Positions 23,441 through 32,448 of a stretch of DNA of 32,448 nt are shown here, piece by piece. The translations under genes and the position numbers were made by a program. This DNA is from Actinomycetota bacterium (GTDB taxonomy: Bacteria; Actinomycetota; Thermoleophilia; RBG-16-64-13): NCBI GenBank assembly GCA_012523095.1, contig JAAYJE010000121.1:1-32448 (forward strand), read 5' to 3'. Position 1 is the first letter of the stretch. Each line of letters begins with the position of its first letter. The notes under the pieces were generated by a model. The model was not told the origin of the DNA and did not search any database. It saw only the letters and a program-made list of their open reading frames with translations.

Positions 23441-23607
23441 TTCGTGCCCGGCGCGGCGTGGGAAGGGGTTGGCCTCCCTCGTCTCCTCGCTGTCGGTGGT
23501 CCGTGGGGTGGGAACCTCGCGTATCTCGTATCTGCGAGGCGCCACTACATACGCTGCTCTCATCTGTATGCTGCATCTTGCTGTTTCTCCGCTCCGGACA
23601 TCCGCGC

Positions 23608-25092
23608 TCAGTACGATGTCGACTCCCTTAGTCTCGTCAGCAGCTCCTCAGCCGCGTGAAGTCCGATCTTTGGCCCCAGAAGAAGCAGCGTGTCATGGGG
23701 CTCGATGATCGTGTCCGCGCGCGGGACTATGAACTCGTCCTCTCGCCGGATCAACACTATGAGAGTTCCTTGGGAAAGCATCAGTTCGGCGATTCGATGG
23801 CCGACTACGGCCGCGTCGGCGAGGATGTCTATTTCGAGCGTGTCGCCACGGAGCTTTGGTGTCTTGTCGAACTCGAGCGGATATTGCGGCTTCGTATCCA
23901 GCGGCCTGTCCACTTTGAGTCTTCGCGCAAGCGGCATCAATGTCCGGCCTTGGAACAGCACTGACGTGAAGACCACAAAGAAGACGATGTTGAACAGCCG
24001 CTCAGAGCCCGGGATCCCTGCCAAGAAAGGGAATGTGGCAAGCACGATCGGCACTGCGCCGCGGAGTCCGGCCCAGGATGCAAGCACCCGCTCGGCAAGG
24101 GAGAACCTGCTGCGTACGAGGCAGATCATCACCGATAGAGGGCGGGCCACGAGCATGAGAAACACGCTGACCAGGACTCCCGGGATGGCAATGCCGGGGA
24201 GTTGGGACGGGAACACCAGCAATCCTAAGACCAAGAACATGACGATCTGCATCAGCCAGGCGACGCCGTCGTGGAACCGAAGCAGAGTGCGCTTGTTGGT
24301 GACGTCCTTGCTGCCGACCACCAATCCACAGACGTAGACGGTCAAGAATCCGTTTCCTTGCAGCAACTCGCTCAGACCGTACGCGACGAGGACGATGCTC
24401 ATGCTGAGTACGGGACGCAGGCCCTCGTATTCCAGGCTGACGCGGGAGAGTATCCACCCGGCTATGAGCCCCGCCGCCATTCCTACCAGAAAACCCACCG
24501 GCATGCTGATGGCGAAGGACGATATGAGTGACCACCAAGAGGTCGTCTCTCCGGTGACCACACCCAGCAAGAATACCGTGAGAAAGAAGGCCATGGGGTC
24601 ATTGCTGCCTGATTCAAGTTCGAGTAGTGGTCTGAGCTGGCCTTTGAGACTGACCTTGCGGGACCGCATCAAGGCAAAGACGGCGGCCGCATCGGTACTC
24701 GATATGATCGCTCCCAGCAGGAGCCCCTCTTGCCACGTGAAGTCCAGAAGCAGCCAGGTGAAAACCCCGATGAGACCGGCCGTGATCACCACTCCTAGGG
24801 TGGCGAGGGTAACGCCTCGTCCGAGCACATAGCGCACGTTTCGCCAGTTAGTGTCCAGACCCCCGGAGAATAGGATGAAACAGAGGGCGAACGTACCGAC
24901 GAGGTTCGCCACGGCCGCGTTATCGAAGTCGATACCGCCGATTCCATCGGAACCGGCGAGCATCCCGATTCCCAGGAAGACGAGCAAAGCCGGAACGCCG
25001 ATACGCTCAGAGATCTTGCTCCCCAGGATGCACAGGAAGATCAAGCCTCCCGTTATCAGGACTATGACATGTGGCGATAGGGATAGACCCAG
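23608..25092 (-). CDS. K+/H+ antiporter of the CPA1 family with RCK_C domain
   Basis: This is a monovalent cation/proton antiporter of the NhaP2/CvrA type. About 12 membrane helices include SSTDAAAVFALMRSR and LELESGSNDPMAFFL (the ion-binding Asp region) and AGLRGAVPIVLATFPF. A C-terminal TrkA-C/RCK_C domain follows (GDTLEIDILADAAVVGHRIA to the end). A conventional start would be TTG at 25044, which truncates the first helix. The frame is open upstream and a CTG at 25092-25090 lies 7 bp after GGAGG, giving GLSLSPHVIVLITGGLIFL, a family-like first helix; I use that start (494 residues). Its role would be potassium or pH homeostasis. Confidence 0.9.
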   Translation of the reverse strand: MGLSLSPHVIVLITGGLIFLCILGSKISERIGVPALLVFLGIGMLAGSDGIGGIDFDNAAVANLVGTFALCFILFSGGLDTNWRNVRYVLGRGVTLATLGVVITAGLIGVFTWLLLDFTWQEGLLLGAIISSTDAAAVFALMRSRKVSLKGQLRPLLELESGSNDPMAFFLTVFLLGVVTGETTSWWSLISSFAISMPVGFLVGMAAGLIAGWILSRVSLEYEGLRPVLSMSIVLVAYGLSELLQGNGFLTVYVCGLVVGSKDVTNKRTLLRFHDGVAWLMQIVMFLVLGLLVFPSQLPGIAIPGVLVSVFLMLVARPLSVMICLVRSRFSLAERVLASWAGLRGAVPIVLATFPFLAGIPGSERLFNIVFFVVFTSVLFQGRTLMPLARRLKVDRPLDTKPQYPLEFDKTPKLRGDTLEIDILADAAVVGHRIAELMLSQGTLIVLIRREDEFIVPRADTIIEPHDTLLLLGPKIGLHAAEELLTRLRESTSY

Positions 25093-25350
25093 AGTGTCGC
25101 CTCCTCACCGTCTGGGAGATAGTGTGTTGCCTCTGCGCTCCCAAGGATACCCAGACTGCGGACGGTGCGTTCGACAAACCGGCCGGGCCGACGGTGGAAT
25201 GGGCCGAGGGTGATCTGGTAAGTGGACCAGACTCGAGACGGCCGTTGCGGGTGCCTACATGCGCGTCATCCCCAGTCGACGCGCGAAAGGAGCTCGGCCG
25301 CAAACGCCTCCAAGCGGTCTCGAGCAAACCAACTCAGACCGACTCCCCCA

Positions 25351-25677
25351 CTAAGAAATAACCCCATCCTTCAGTGAGGCAGTGAGACTGTAGATCTCGA
25401 TACTTGGTTCCCCTTCGCAAATATCTAAGACGGCGTTCTTATACAGTGCGGTGGTCGTATAGGTATCCCAGTCGGCTTTGGACTCGAAGATCAAAAAAGC
25501 TCCTTGGTCTAGATTGTCAGCATCGACAAAGAAAGTCTTCTCCAACAAACCGGGTACTTTTTTATATTTTTCGACAAGATGACCAAGATGATCTTGTAAA
25601 GCCTGCTCGTTCATCGATGCTTTGATTTCATCCTTGAGTACAAAACGGATTATTACACCAGTCGCTCCCTTTTTCAC
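25351..25677 (-). CDS. Small YdhR/ABM-like monooxygenase-fold protein
   Basis: The 108-residue product (VIIRFVLKDEIKASMNEQ, LVEKYKKVPGLLEKTFFV, GAFLIFESKADWDTYTTT) has the pattern of YdhR or antibiotic-biosynthesis-monooxygenase ferredoxin-like barrels. No substrate can be named. The start is GTG at 25677 with an excellent GAGGAGG site. The gene and its upstream flank are visibly AT-richer than the neighbourhood and its Lys/Ile/Tyr content is higher, which suggests recent transfer. No mobile element is visible beside it. Confidence 0.78.
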   Translation of the reverse strand: MKKGATGVIIRFVLKDEIKASMNEQALQDHLGHLVEKYKKVPGLLEKTFFVDADNLDQGAFLIFESKADWDTYTTTALYKNAVLDICEGEPSIEIYSLTASLKDGVIS

Positions 25678-26075
25678 TGCTACCTCCTCAAGTAATCACA
25701 CGGCGTATTTCGCAATAGACAAAAGAATACTACAAGCAAGGCCATCATCGACCAATGAACACCCCCGATTGCCCATCCCCCCGAGCAGCGCCGTCATGAC
25801 CGGTAGAAAGGACTGATCGAAGCTGAAGGCGACGCCCGGATCCACGTATGCCTGCCGAATGAACGATTCCTCCCCGACTACGGCCCTGAATCGGCTGTGC
25901 AGACAAGTACCGTCTGCAGCGGATCTTCGAGCGTTCGATCCACCCGTCCGAAAGCGCCACTACTTGACCCGGCTGCTCGATACGTACTATGTTGCCTGGT
26001 GCGCTATGCTGGGAAGCATCGGCGCATAAACACTCGAAGCTAACATCACGATGCAATCGTGAGAAGGGAGCCGAC
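25678..26075. other. Intergenic region without recognisable gene
   Basis: In these 398 bp I see no coding region with protein character. The left 70 bp are AT-rich, like the adjacent low-GC gene, and the composition returns to background after about 25750. The region must hold divergent promoters for the small barrel protein and the MBL-fold gene, but no convincing -35/-10 pair was found. Confidence 0.4.
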
Positions 26076-27002
26076 GTGTCCTTGAGCTACAAGGTATTCC
26101 TGCACAGTTACTTGGCTTTCAACGCCAATTCGACGCTCTTTTACGGGGATCGAGACGCCATCCTGATCGACGCGCCTCAGCTATTCAGCGACTGTCACAG
26201 GATGGTTGCCGAGATCATTCCGATGCGGAGGAACCTCACGCACATCTATATCTCTCATTTCCATCCAGACCACCACTTCAGCCTCAGTGTGCTCGCGCAC
26301 CAGTTCCCCGAGGCAAAAATCGTAGCTCTGCCCAGCGTCGTCAAGGATATTGTCTTCACTTCGGTCGACAAAGTGGACATGTGGAGCATCGATCGATTCG
26401 GGAACGATATCCCGAGCAAGACCACGATCCCTATGCCGCTTCATGAGCCACGTCTCGAATTGGAAGGCCACGAGTTGCTCTTCTTCGACGATTGGGAAGG
26501 AGACAGCGTCAACAATTCGGTGGTCTGGGTGCCATCGTTGAAAGTGGCGTGTGCGACCGACGTGGCCTTCCACCAGTGCAACGTGTGGACGCTCGAGAGT
26601 GATGTTCAGCGCCGCGTGAAGTGGAGGGCCGATATCAAGAGGCTCATGGACTTCGATCCGCGGATCGTCATCCCCGGTCACCACGATGAGCCTCAACTCC
26701 GCATTCTCGAGGAGGTCCATGACGACCCATCCCGCACGTACACTGATTGCGTCGATTGGTCGCTCAAATACTTGGATGTTTATGAAGAGGCCTATACCAC
26801 CGCCAAGAACGGTACTGAGCTGGTCGAGGGGGTGAATAAGTATTACGGGGACGTGAGGCCTGCCGATTTCAATATCCAATGGCAGACCAGGCTCATTTTT
26901 CCCAGAAGCGCCCCTGAGTGGCTGCTTCCGCTGCCGGGTCCGCCTGGGAAGATCTTCCTCAATCCCAACGGCGTGTTTGATGGCGACCCGCCCAAAGAGT
27001 GA
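26076..27002 (+). CDS. Metallo-beta-lactamase-fold hydrolase
   Basis: The 308-residue protein has the MBL metal motif HFHPDHH (HxHxDH) about 60 residues in, preceded by ILIDAP, with PGHHDEPQ as the late His site and ATDVAFH between, giving the usual binuclear metal set. The substrate is unknown. The C-terminal third (after about residue 215) is not part of the core fold. Start GTG at 26076 follows GAAGGGA. The GMC oxidoreductase gene begins 77 bp downstream, so the two likely form an operon and may act on the same compound. Confidence 0.85.
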   Translation: MSLSYKVFLHSYLAFNANSTLFYGDRDAILIDAPQLFSDCHRMVAEIIPMRRNLTHIYISHFHPDHHFSLSVLAHQFPEAKIVALPSVVKDIVFTSVDKVDMWSIDRFGNDIPSKTTIPMPLHEPRLELEGHELLFFDDWEGDSVNNSVVWVPSLKVACATDVAFHQCNVWTLESDVQRRVKWRADIKRLMDFDPRIVIPGHHDEPQLRILEEVHDDPSRTYTDCVDWSLKYLDVYEEAYTTAKNGTELVEGVNKYYGDVRPADFNIQWQTRLIFPRSAPEWLLPLPGPPGKIFLNPNGVFDGDPPKE

Positions 27003-27079
27003 AGAAGGGAGAGGTTGAAGCAAAGACGGGGCCAGCCGTACTCTGGGCCCTGCGACCTTAGGTGAAGGAGGGAATGAGG

Positions 27080-28387
27080 ATGGCGGCCGATACCAAGCGT
27101 TTGAGTGCGAAGACCGTCGTGGTCGGTAGCGGACCGGGGGGCGCCACGGTGGCACGGGAGTTGGCCCTGCGCGGCCAGGACGTGTTACTCCTCGAGCAGG
27201 GCGCCTACCACAGGCCGGAGGGCAACTACGCCACCATGTTCTTCATGGCGGATCGCTTCTTCTCTCTTGGCTCCACAGAAGGCACCCAGATGGTCCGACT
27301 GCTCACGGTAGGCGGTAGCACCATGGCTTATCTGGGCACTGCTTTCGAGCCTCCGGCCTGGCTTAAGGACAGATTCGGGATCGACCTGTCGCCTTATGTC
27401 GAGGAGGTCAGGCGAGACCTGAAGCCGTCTCCCACTCCCGACCGCCTCATCGGGGAGGCTCAGAAACGAATCATGGAAGCGGCGCGTGAGGAGGGTTATG
27501 ACTGGAAGCCCATGCCGCATTTCATGAAGTGGGAGAAGGTCGGCTCTCGAGTGAAAAGGCCGTTCGCCGGCTCTGCCAAGGGAGCCAAATGGACCGCCCG
27601 GGAGTTCGTCGAGGAGGCGATCGGCCACGGAGCCCGGCTCAAGACACGGATGAAGGCACAGCAGGTGCTTGCGAAAGACGGCCGCGTCACCGGCCTGCGA
27701 GGCGTTGGCCGATCGGGCGAATTCTGGATCGAGGCCGAGAATGTAGTCCTGGCCGGGGGTGGCCTGAGCAACCCGCCCATCATGCAGGCATCCGGCTTCC
27801 CCGACGCGGGCCAGGGAGTCATCATCGACCCACTTGTGCTCACCTACGGAGTCTACTCCGGCCGGGGTTCCGGCCCGGACATGCCCATGGGTACCGGCAC
27901 CATGGACCTCGCGGATGAGGGCATCATCCTGATGGACTGCATCGATCCCTGGCCTCTCTACATGTTGGGCCTGATGATGGGCGGCGGTATCAAGGGAGTG
28001 GCGAACATGAGGTACTTCCCTCATACCCTGGGCATCATGGCCAAGATGCGCGACGAGTTCGCCGGCTGGGTCAAGCCCGACGGCACCGTGTCCAAACCGC
28101 TCACCGAGAACGATCAGAAGCTGATCGCCCGCGGCGTGGAGATTTCCAAGAAGATCCTGGTCCGAGCCGGTTGCGATCCGGCCTCGATCTTCAACACTCC
28201 TCCCAGAGGCGCCCACCCGGCCGGTACGGTGCGCATCGGTGATCAGATAGACACCGATCTCCAAACACCGATGGCCGGTCTCTATGTGTGCGATTCCAGC
28301 GTTCTCGCGGAGCCCATGGGCATGCCGCCGGTATTCACGATCGTGGCTCTGGCCAAACGACTGGTGGCTGAGAAGTTGGCGGCCTAG
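27080..28387 (+). CDS. GMC-family FAD oxidoreductase
   Basis: The 435-residue flavoprotein has the N-terminal dinucleotide fold VVVGSGPGGATVARELALRG with Glu at LLEQG, the GGST loop LLTVGGSTMAYLG, and AENVVLAGGGLSNPPIM. The C-terminal RGAHPAGTVRIG carries the usual GMC His, but the terminal segment EPMGMPPVFTIVALA lacks the common Asn/His at the second catalytic site. GMC enzymes oxidise alcohols, sterols or sugars; this member is short and its substrate unknown. ATG 27080 has AAGGAGG at 8 bp; ATG 27074 is only 2 bp from it. It follows the MBL-fold gene. Confidence 0.88.
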   Translation: MAADTKRLSAKTVVVGSGPGGATVARELALRGQDVLLLEQGAYHRPEGNYATMFFMADRFFSLGSTEGTQMVRLLTVGGSTMAYLGTAFEPPAWLKDRFGIDLSPYVEEVRRDLKPSPTPDRLIGEAQKRIMEAAREEGYDWKPMPHFMKWEKVGSRVKRPFAGSAKGAKWTAREFVEEAIGHGARLKTRMKAQQVLAKDGRVTGLRGVGRSGEFWIEAENVVLAGGGLSNPPIMQASGFPDAGQGVIIDPLVLTYGVYSGRGSGPDMPMGTGTMDLADEGIILMDCIDPWPLYMLGLMMGGGIKGVANMRYFPHTLGIMAKMRDEFAGWVKPDGTVSKPLTENDQKLIARGVEISKKILVRAGCDPASIFNTPPRGAHPAGTVRIGDQIDTDLQTPMAGLYVCDSSVLAEPMGMPPVFTIVALAKRLVAEKLAA

Positions 28388-28402
28388 CAACTGAAGAAGG
28401 AC

Positions 28403-28546
28403 GTTTCGCCGCGAGAGCGCGACGGGCGCGTCCCGCCCATCCGCTACCTGCCGTATCTCGTAACCGGCAGGCAGCCTCACGAGTTCGTCCAGCGTCCGGG
28501 TCGAGTGCCCCACGGTATGGAAGATAGGCTTGGTTGCGTCCTCCAT
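28403..28546 (-). pseudogene. DUF488-family fragment
   Basis: On the minus strand about 48 residues beginning at 28546 include FHTVGHSTRTLDEL, EIRQVADGRDAP and SRRN, matching the N-terminal third of DUF488 proteins (IGHSTR, VADVR, SRR). The frame then runs into the antisense of the GMC gene and the rest of the domain is absent. It is a truncated relic, possibly cut by the rearrangement that placed the GMC gene here. Confidence 0.55.
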
Positions 28547-28590
28547 AATCGAGACGTCCGGCCACGATGCTGTTAATGATGACGCGAGGC

Positions 28591-29043
28591 TTACGCCGAG
28601 CCGGTCTTGAGGCGGACGTATTCGCCAACCAAGATCGCCGCCGGATACATGACCTCCTCTTCGTTTTGGGCGTGCAGCGTGAGCGCTTCGGCGAACTGGA
28701 CGTATTCGGGCCTGCCCGCTTCCCTTGCAGCCGACGAGAGCCTTTCCAGCGCCGCGACGATCGACCGGTGCTCGGCCAGCATCTGAGGGAGATCGGCCTT
28801 GAGCTTGTCGGTCAAGACGAGCACGTCTCTCGCGCTTGGAGCCACTGCACCTCTGGATAGGTCGCCCAAGAGACCCAGCGGAGGCAGCGCATACTCCTCC
28901 TCTTTGAGGAAGTGCGGATGCATCAGTTCGGCGACGGCCAATGCCGCGGCGCCGAGTTCATCGCTCTCTTCCGTCCCTTTGCGCAGCGTGGCGTGCAGCT
29001 CAGCGTGCTCCGTCTTCAGACCCGGGGGGATCATGAATTCCAT
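28591..29043 (-). CDS. Hemerythrin-like (HHE domain) protein
   Basis: The 150-residue all-helical protein has the spaced His/Glu ligands of HHE cation-binding domains: EHAELHATL (His13), MHPHFLKEEEYALPPL (His42/His44, Glu48), AEHRSIVAAL (His92) and LHAQNEEEVMYPAAILV (His124, Glu128). Such proteins bind a di-iron centre and sense or bind oxygen or nitric oxide, or protect Fe-S proteins. The ATG at 29043 follows GGAGG; the frame is open further upstream without a ribosome site. The gene is on the opposite strand to the GMC gene and converges with it. Confidence 0.85.
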   Translation of the reverse strand: MEFMIPPGLKTEHAELHATLRKGTEESDELGAAALAVAELMHPHFLKEEEYALPPLGLLGDLSRGAVAPSARDVLVLTDKLKADLPQMLAEHRSIVAALERLSSAAREAGRPEYVQFAEALTLHAQNEEEVMYPAAILVGEYVRLKTGSA

Positions 29044-29253
29044 GTACCATCCTCCGTTACAGTCGGCGTTCGGCCGCCCGACGATGCGGGGGCCGGAGAC
29101 GTGGACCTGGCGGAGTCTTACCCTGAGAATCGGCCCTCGAATCATCAAGGACCGTCGCGATCGAGGCGAGCGCGAGTCCGAGCGTACAGCGTGGGCGCAG
29201 CCACCTACGTCTTGTCGCGCACGATCGCCTCGCCTCCACCCCGGGACAGGTGG

Positions 29254-30510
29254 TCAACGTGTCGTCGCTCGCACCGGCAGGCGGAGGAAGAAGAGCCCCA
29301 CACAGGCGACGACCGAGACGCCTGCCAGGAGAAGATAGCCAAGCATATAACCCCCGGTCCCCTCGACGGTGTCGAGGAGAAGTCCGAACAACCACGGCAT
29401 GAGTAAGGCGCCGACGAAGCCGAACACCTCGAGCAGACCTGTGGCCGCGCCCACCTCGGCCGGCGTTGTGACCACCTCAGCCACTCCGGAGAAGAGCGGG
29501 GAGAAGTAGGCCATGGTGAAGAAGCCGGCGAGAGTCACGAGTACAAAGATCATCCACAGCCGGGGAAGGAAAGGAACAAGGGCTATACAGCCCGTCATCA
29601 GAAGCATCGAGGTCACGATCACCTTTCGCTTGCCCCAGCGGGCCATGGCCACCGCTCCCACGGGGTTCCCAACCAGCGCGGCCAGACCCAATCCGGCGGT
29701 CAGGTACGCTGCCGTCTGCAGACTCGCCCCGAACTCGGTCGACATGAACTTCGGCGTCCAGGCAAGTGCGCCCACGCCCACGGAGAGCGCGGCCAGGTTG
29801 AAGAGGCATATCAGAAGGACCTGTGGGTTGATCACGGTGGTCCCCAAGGCGCGTAGGAGATCGGCCGTCTTGGGAGTATCGGCCGAGCGGGTCGGCTTGT
29901 GGCGCACCGGCGCCGGAGCAAGAGACACGGCGCCGAAGACCACGATGACACCTGCCACCGTCAGGAAGACCGCTCGGTACCCACCCGCCTGCGCGACGCT
30001 CGGCAAGGCCAACAGCGCAAGGAGTACGCCGAAGCCGTGGCCCGTTCCGAAGATCCCCCATGCTCTTCCCCTGAATCGGGGCGTTATCGCATCGGGGATG
30101 ACAACGCCCACCGTGGGGACTATCGCGCCGAGCCCTACCCCTTGGATGAGCCGGCCTGCCACCAGTCCTCCGTAGCCGTTCGCGAAGGCGCACACCACAG
30201 AGCCGGCCACAGCTACAATCAGACCGACGGCGAGCAGGCCCCCACCCAAGCGGGCGGCGGCCAGCCCCCACGGAATGGATACGACGGCGAACGACAACAT
30301 GAAGACCGATGTCAAAAACCCGATCTGGGCGTCGGAAAGGTCGAACACCGACTGGAGCTGGTCGGCCACGATGGGCATGAGCGATAGGGCGATGCCGGTG
30401 AGCGCGAGCAGCAACATGAGTCCGCCGGCGATAATATCTGTGCCCAGCCGACTCTCGACCGGGTGGCTGTTTGCGTGAGGATCGGTGGCGTCTTCAGAGA
30501 CGATGTTCAC
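29254..30510 (-). CDS. MFS transporter
   Basis: This is a 418-residue, 12-helix major facilitator protein. SDAQIGFLTSVFMLSFAVVS and WGLAAARLGGGLLAVG form the first helices and loop, GRLIQGVGLGAIVPT is helix 4, and PRFRGRAWGIFGTG matches the loop after it in drug or organic-acid MFS proteins. The substrate is unknown. The start is GTG at 30510. A -10-like TATAGT (minus strand, 30522-30517) lies 6 bp before it and there is no ribosome site, so a leaderless transcript is likely. It is divergent from the beta-propeller gene, with 130 bp between them. Confidence 0.88.
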   Translation of the reverse strand: MNIVSEDATDPHANSHPVESRLGTDIIAGGLMLLLALTGIALSLMPIVADQLQSVFDLSDAQIGFLTSVFMLSFAVVSIPWGLAAARLGGGLLAVGLIVAVAGSVVCAFANGYGGLVAGRLIQGVGLGAIVPTVGVVIPDAITPRFRGRAWGIFGTGHGFGVLLALLALPSVAQAGGYRAVFLTVAGVIVVFGAVSLAPAPVRHKPTRSADTPKTADLLRALGTTVINPQVLLICLFNLAALSVGVGALAWTPKFMSTEFGASLQTAAYLTAGLGLAALVGNPVGAVAMARWGKRKVIVTSMLLMTGCIALVPFLPRLWMIFVLVTLAGFFTMAYFSPLFSGVAEVVTTPAEVGAATGLLEVFGFVGALLMPWLFGLLLDTVEGTGGYMLGYLLLAGVSVVACVGLFFLRLPVRATTR

Positions 30511-30640
30511 GCACTCACTATATCGCGTCGGCCTGGGCTCAGACCACAGACGCTAACACCGCCTTTGGATCGAAGCGCCCCGGCCTTCTCTCCGTCTTCC
30601 CTGCTAGAATGCCGGCCAGTATGTACAACACGGCAATATC

Positions 30641-32448
30641 ATGAATGAATACCGCCGTTCCGTGTATACAAGTGAGAGGCGCCGGCGCAGAGTCATAGCT
30701 AGACGTCGAGCCGTGTTCGCGGTTTGCGCCGCGGCAGTCATCGCCCTGATAGTCGTGGGCGCCATCTTCCTCTTCCATGGCGGCGACTCATCTGGGCGCG
30801 GCTCCGACTCTTCTACGGGCTCCGGGCAAAGCGTCGGCTCGAGTGTTTCGAAGACCACGCAATCGTCTACGGACTCCACCTCGTCCGCTTCTACGACCGG
30901 GTCTGACCACGAGCCTTCCGATTCGACCACCAGTACGGTCCCGGGCATCAACATGTCGGTGCGGGCGACGGCTGAGACGAGTCCCGAAGCTTTCAGCATC
31001 ACCACCAAGATCTTCCGGGGAACAACCCAGATATCCTCGTTCCAGAGGCAGAACACCATATTCTTCGGACCGGGTAGGGACTACACGAACCTAGAGGGCA
31101 TAGTCACGTTCAGAGGGAACAACTATCGTGAGGGCGCCTCCTACGGCCAAGTAGTTGTGGAGCAGGCGAAGTTGACCACGGTGTGGAGCGCCAATACGGG
31201 GAGCGTGGCGAAGGCGACCGGCACGGGCTCGTGGACGGGGAGCGGTTGGACCGGTCAGCCGTTGATCGTCAAATGGCCTGCCGACATCAAGGCCGTCATG
31301 AACATCAAGGCGGACAAAAAGGCTGCCCCCGATCTGACCGAGGTGATCTACCCTTGTCTGGACGGCAACATCCATTTTCTTGACCTCAAAGACGGCAGCC
31401 GGACGAGGGAGACCATCGTCTCGGGCGGGGGGCCCTTCAAAGGGACGGGGAGTCTCTATCCCGACGGGACTCCCCTTCTGTTCGTCGGCCATGGCGATAA
31501 TTCGCCGGGCAAAGAGAGCGTGCGATCGCGTCTCTATAGTCTGATCGACCAGAAGCTGCTCTACACTTTCGGACGCAGCAAGGATCCGAATGCGTACCGT
31601 TCCTTTCACGCCTACGACTCGAGCGCACTGTTCGACGTTGAGTCCGACACCATCATCGAACCCGGCGAGAACGGTCTGCTTTACACCATCAGGTTGAACA
31701 CCCAGTTCGATAAGAAGGCCGGCACCCTCTCCATCTCACCCGGCCAGGCGATCAAAGTGAACTACACGGCGCCCAACTATTCCAACGGCGCCGGTAACAC
31801 TCCAAGTACCCGCTGGTGGGGCATGGAAGACTCGGCCGTCATCTGGCAGAACTACCTCTACGTAGCCGAGAACGGGGGGAAGTTCATGTGTTTCGATCTG
31901 AACACTATGGAGCTGATCTGGGTGCAGGACGTCCTGGACGACACGAACAGCACCCCCATATTCGAGGAATCGCCCGAAGATGGCACCTGTTATCTCTATA
32001 TCTCTACGTCCCTCCACATAACCAGAAAGGGAGCGGCGGACCCCAGGCGTGGAGGGATTCCCATCTGGAAGATCGACGCGGCGACCGGGGAGATCGTCTG
32101 GGAGACCCCCATGTATGACTGCTACACAGTGAGTGGCGTCTCCGGCGGCGTGCAGGCCACGCCGGTGCTGGGCAAAGAGGATATCGCCGATCTTGTGATA
32201 TACGCCATCGCCCGCACCCCGAACGTAGAGTCGGGGATCCTGGTGGCGCTCGACAAGCGCACGGGTAGGGAGGTGTGGAGCACCGGTTTCGACCATTACT
32301 CTTGGAGTTCGCCCCTGGCCTTGTATACGCCACAGGGCAAGTCCTACATCGTGCTTTGCGATTCCATCGGCAACATGTTCCTGCTCGAGGGAACAACGGG
32401 GAAGGTCCTTGATTCCCTCAACCTGGGAACGAATATCGAGGCTTCGCC
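30641..32448 (+). CDS. Membrane-anchored PQQ-type beta-propeller protein, partial
   Basis: An open frame from ATG 30641 runs 602 codons to the right edge without a stop. The N-terminus is strongly basic (ERRRRRVIARRR), then a membrane helix (VCAAAVIALIVVGAIFLF), then a Ser/Thr-rich linker to about residue 105. The extracellular part has repeated blades of PQQ-like propellers: KLTTVWSANTGSV, IYPCLDGNIHFLDLKDGS, GKFMCFDLNTMELIWVQ, IWKIDAATGEIVWETP and LVALDKRTGREVWSTG. Such folds occur in surface scaffold proteins and quinoprotein dehydrogenases; PQQ-binding residues cannot be judged here. There is no clear ribosome site; TAGAAT at 30605-30610 may be a -10. Confidence 0.85.
   Translation, partial: MNEYRRSVYTSERRRRRVIARRRAVFAVCAAAVIALIVVGAIFLFHGGDSSGRGSDSSTGSGQSVGSSVSKTTQSSTDSTSSASTTGSDHEPSDSTTSTVPGINMSVRATAETSPEAFSITTKIFRGTTQISSFQRQNTIFFGPGRDYTNLEGIVTFRGNNYREGASYGQVVVEQAKLTTVWSANTGSVAKATGTGSWTGSGWTGQPLIVKWPADIKAVMNIKADKKAAPDLTEVIYPCLDGNIHFLDLKDGSRTRETIVSGGGPFKGTGSLYPDGTPLLFVGHGDNSPGKESVRSRLYSLIDQKLLYTFGRSKDPNAYRSFHAYDSSALFDVESDTIIEPGENGLLYTIRLNTQFDKKAGTLSISPGQAIKVNYTAPNYSNGAGNTPSTRWWGMEDSAVIWQNYLYVAENGGKFMCFDLNTMELIWVQDVLDDTNSTPIFEESPEDGTCYLYISTSLHITRKGAADPRRGGIPIWKIDAATGEIVWETPMYDCYTVSGVSGGVQATPVLGKEDIADLVIYAIARTPNVESGILVALDKRTGREVWSTGFDHYSWSSPLALYTPQGKSYIVLCDSIGNMFLLEGTTGKVLDSLNLGTNIEAS

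Overview
The window is GC-rich (about 60% by eye) and densely coded on both strands, with frequent GTG and TTG starts preceded by GGAGG-type ribosome sites. The substrate-binding lipoprotein has a Thr/Ala/Pro-rich linker typical of Actinomycetota, and a CarD-family regulator is present. I infer an uncultured, probably anaerobic or microaerophilic actinobacterium (Thermoleophilia- or Coriobacteriia-like). Selenocysteine use, an archaeal-like Fe-S assembly pair, a hemerythrin and several FMN proteins fit a low-oxygen lifestyle. The taxonomy is inference; no rRNA or tRNA gene is visible.

Left part (1-9.4 kb): a partial minus-strand gene and a decayed flavodoxin-family gene, then overlapping divergent promoters, then a complete TRAP transporter (small permease, large permease, binding lipoprotein) closed by a strong terminator. 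Two FMN-type reductases flank a cyclophilin-like protein. A CarD regulator, an MFS transporter and a universal stress protein follow. Middle part (9.5-21.6 kb): a radical SAM protein and a CoA-transferase on the minus strand diverge from a four-gene sulfur/Fe-S operon: TusA-like carrier, DsrE-like protein, IscS-like protein, and IscU fused to a remnant of a thioredoxin reductase. After these come two methyltransferases, a small alpha/beta-barrel protein, a membrane protein, a STAS protein, a RidA-family protein, MetF, and a peroxiredoxin with an in-frame UGA at the peroxidatic position.

Right part (21.7 kb to end): an OFA-like MFS transporter, an alcohol dehydrogenase relic, a K+/H+ antiporter with a probable CTG start, a low-GC small monooxygenase-like gene, a metallo-beta-lactamase-fold protein followed by a GMC oxidoreductase, a DUF488 relic, a hemerythrin-like protein, another MFS transporter, and a membrane-anchored PQQ-type beta-propeller protein that runs off the right edge.

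The most notable content is the 13.16-15.79 kb operon. Its IscS homologue keeps the catalytic Cys loop but has Asn-Asp where the PLP-binding His-Lys should be. Its IscU partner carries a thioredoxin-reductase-like domain that has lost both the redox CxxC and the glycine-rich dinucleotide motif. With TusA- and DsrE-type sulfur carriers in the same operon, this suggests a sulfur delivery or scaffold module that does not rely on ordinary cysteine desulfuration. The second highlight is the selenocysteine peroxiredoxin, which has no C-terminal resolving cysteine and has a candidate SECIS hairpin at the UGA.
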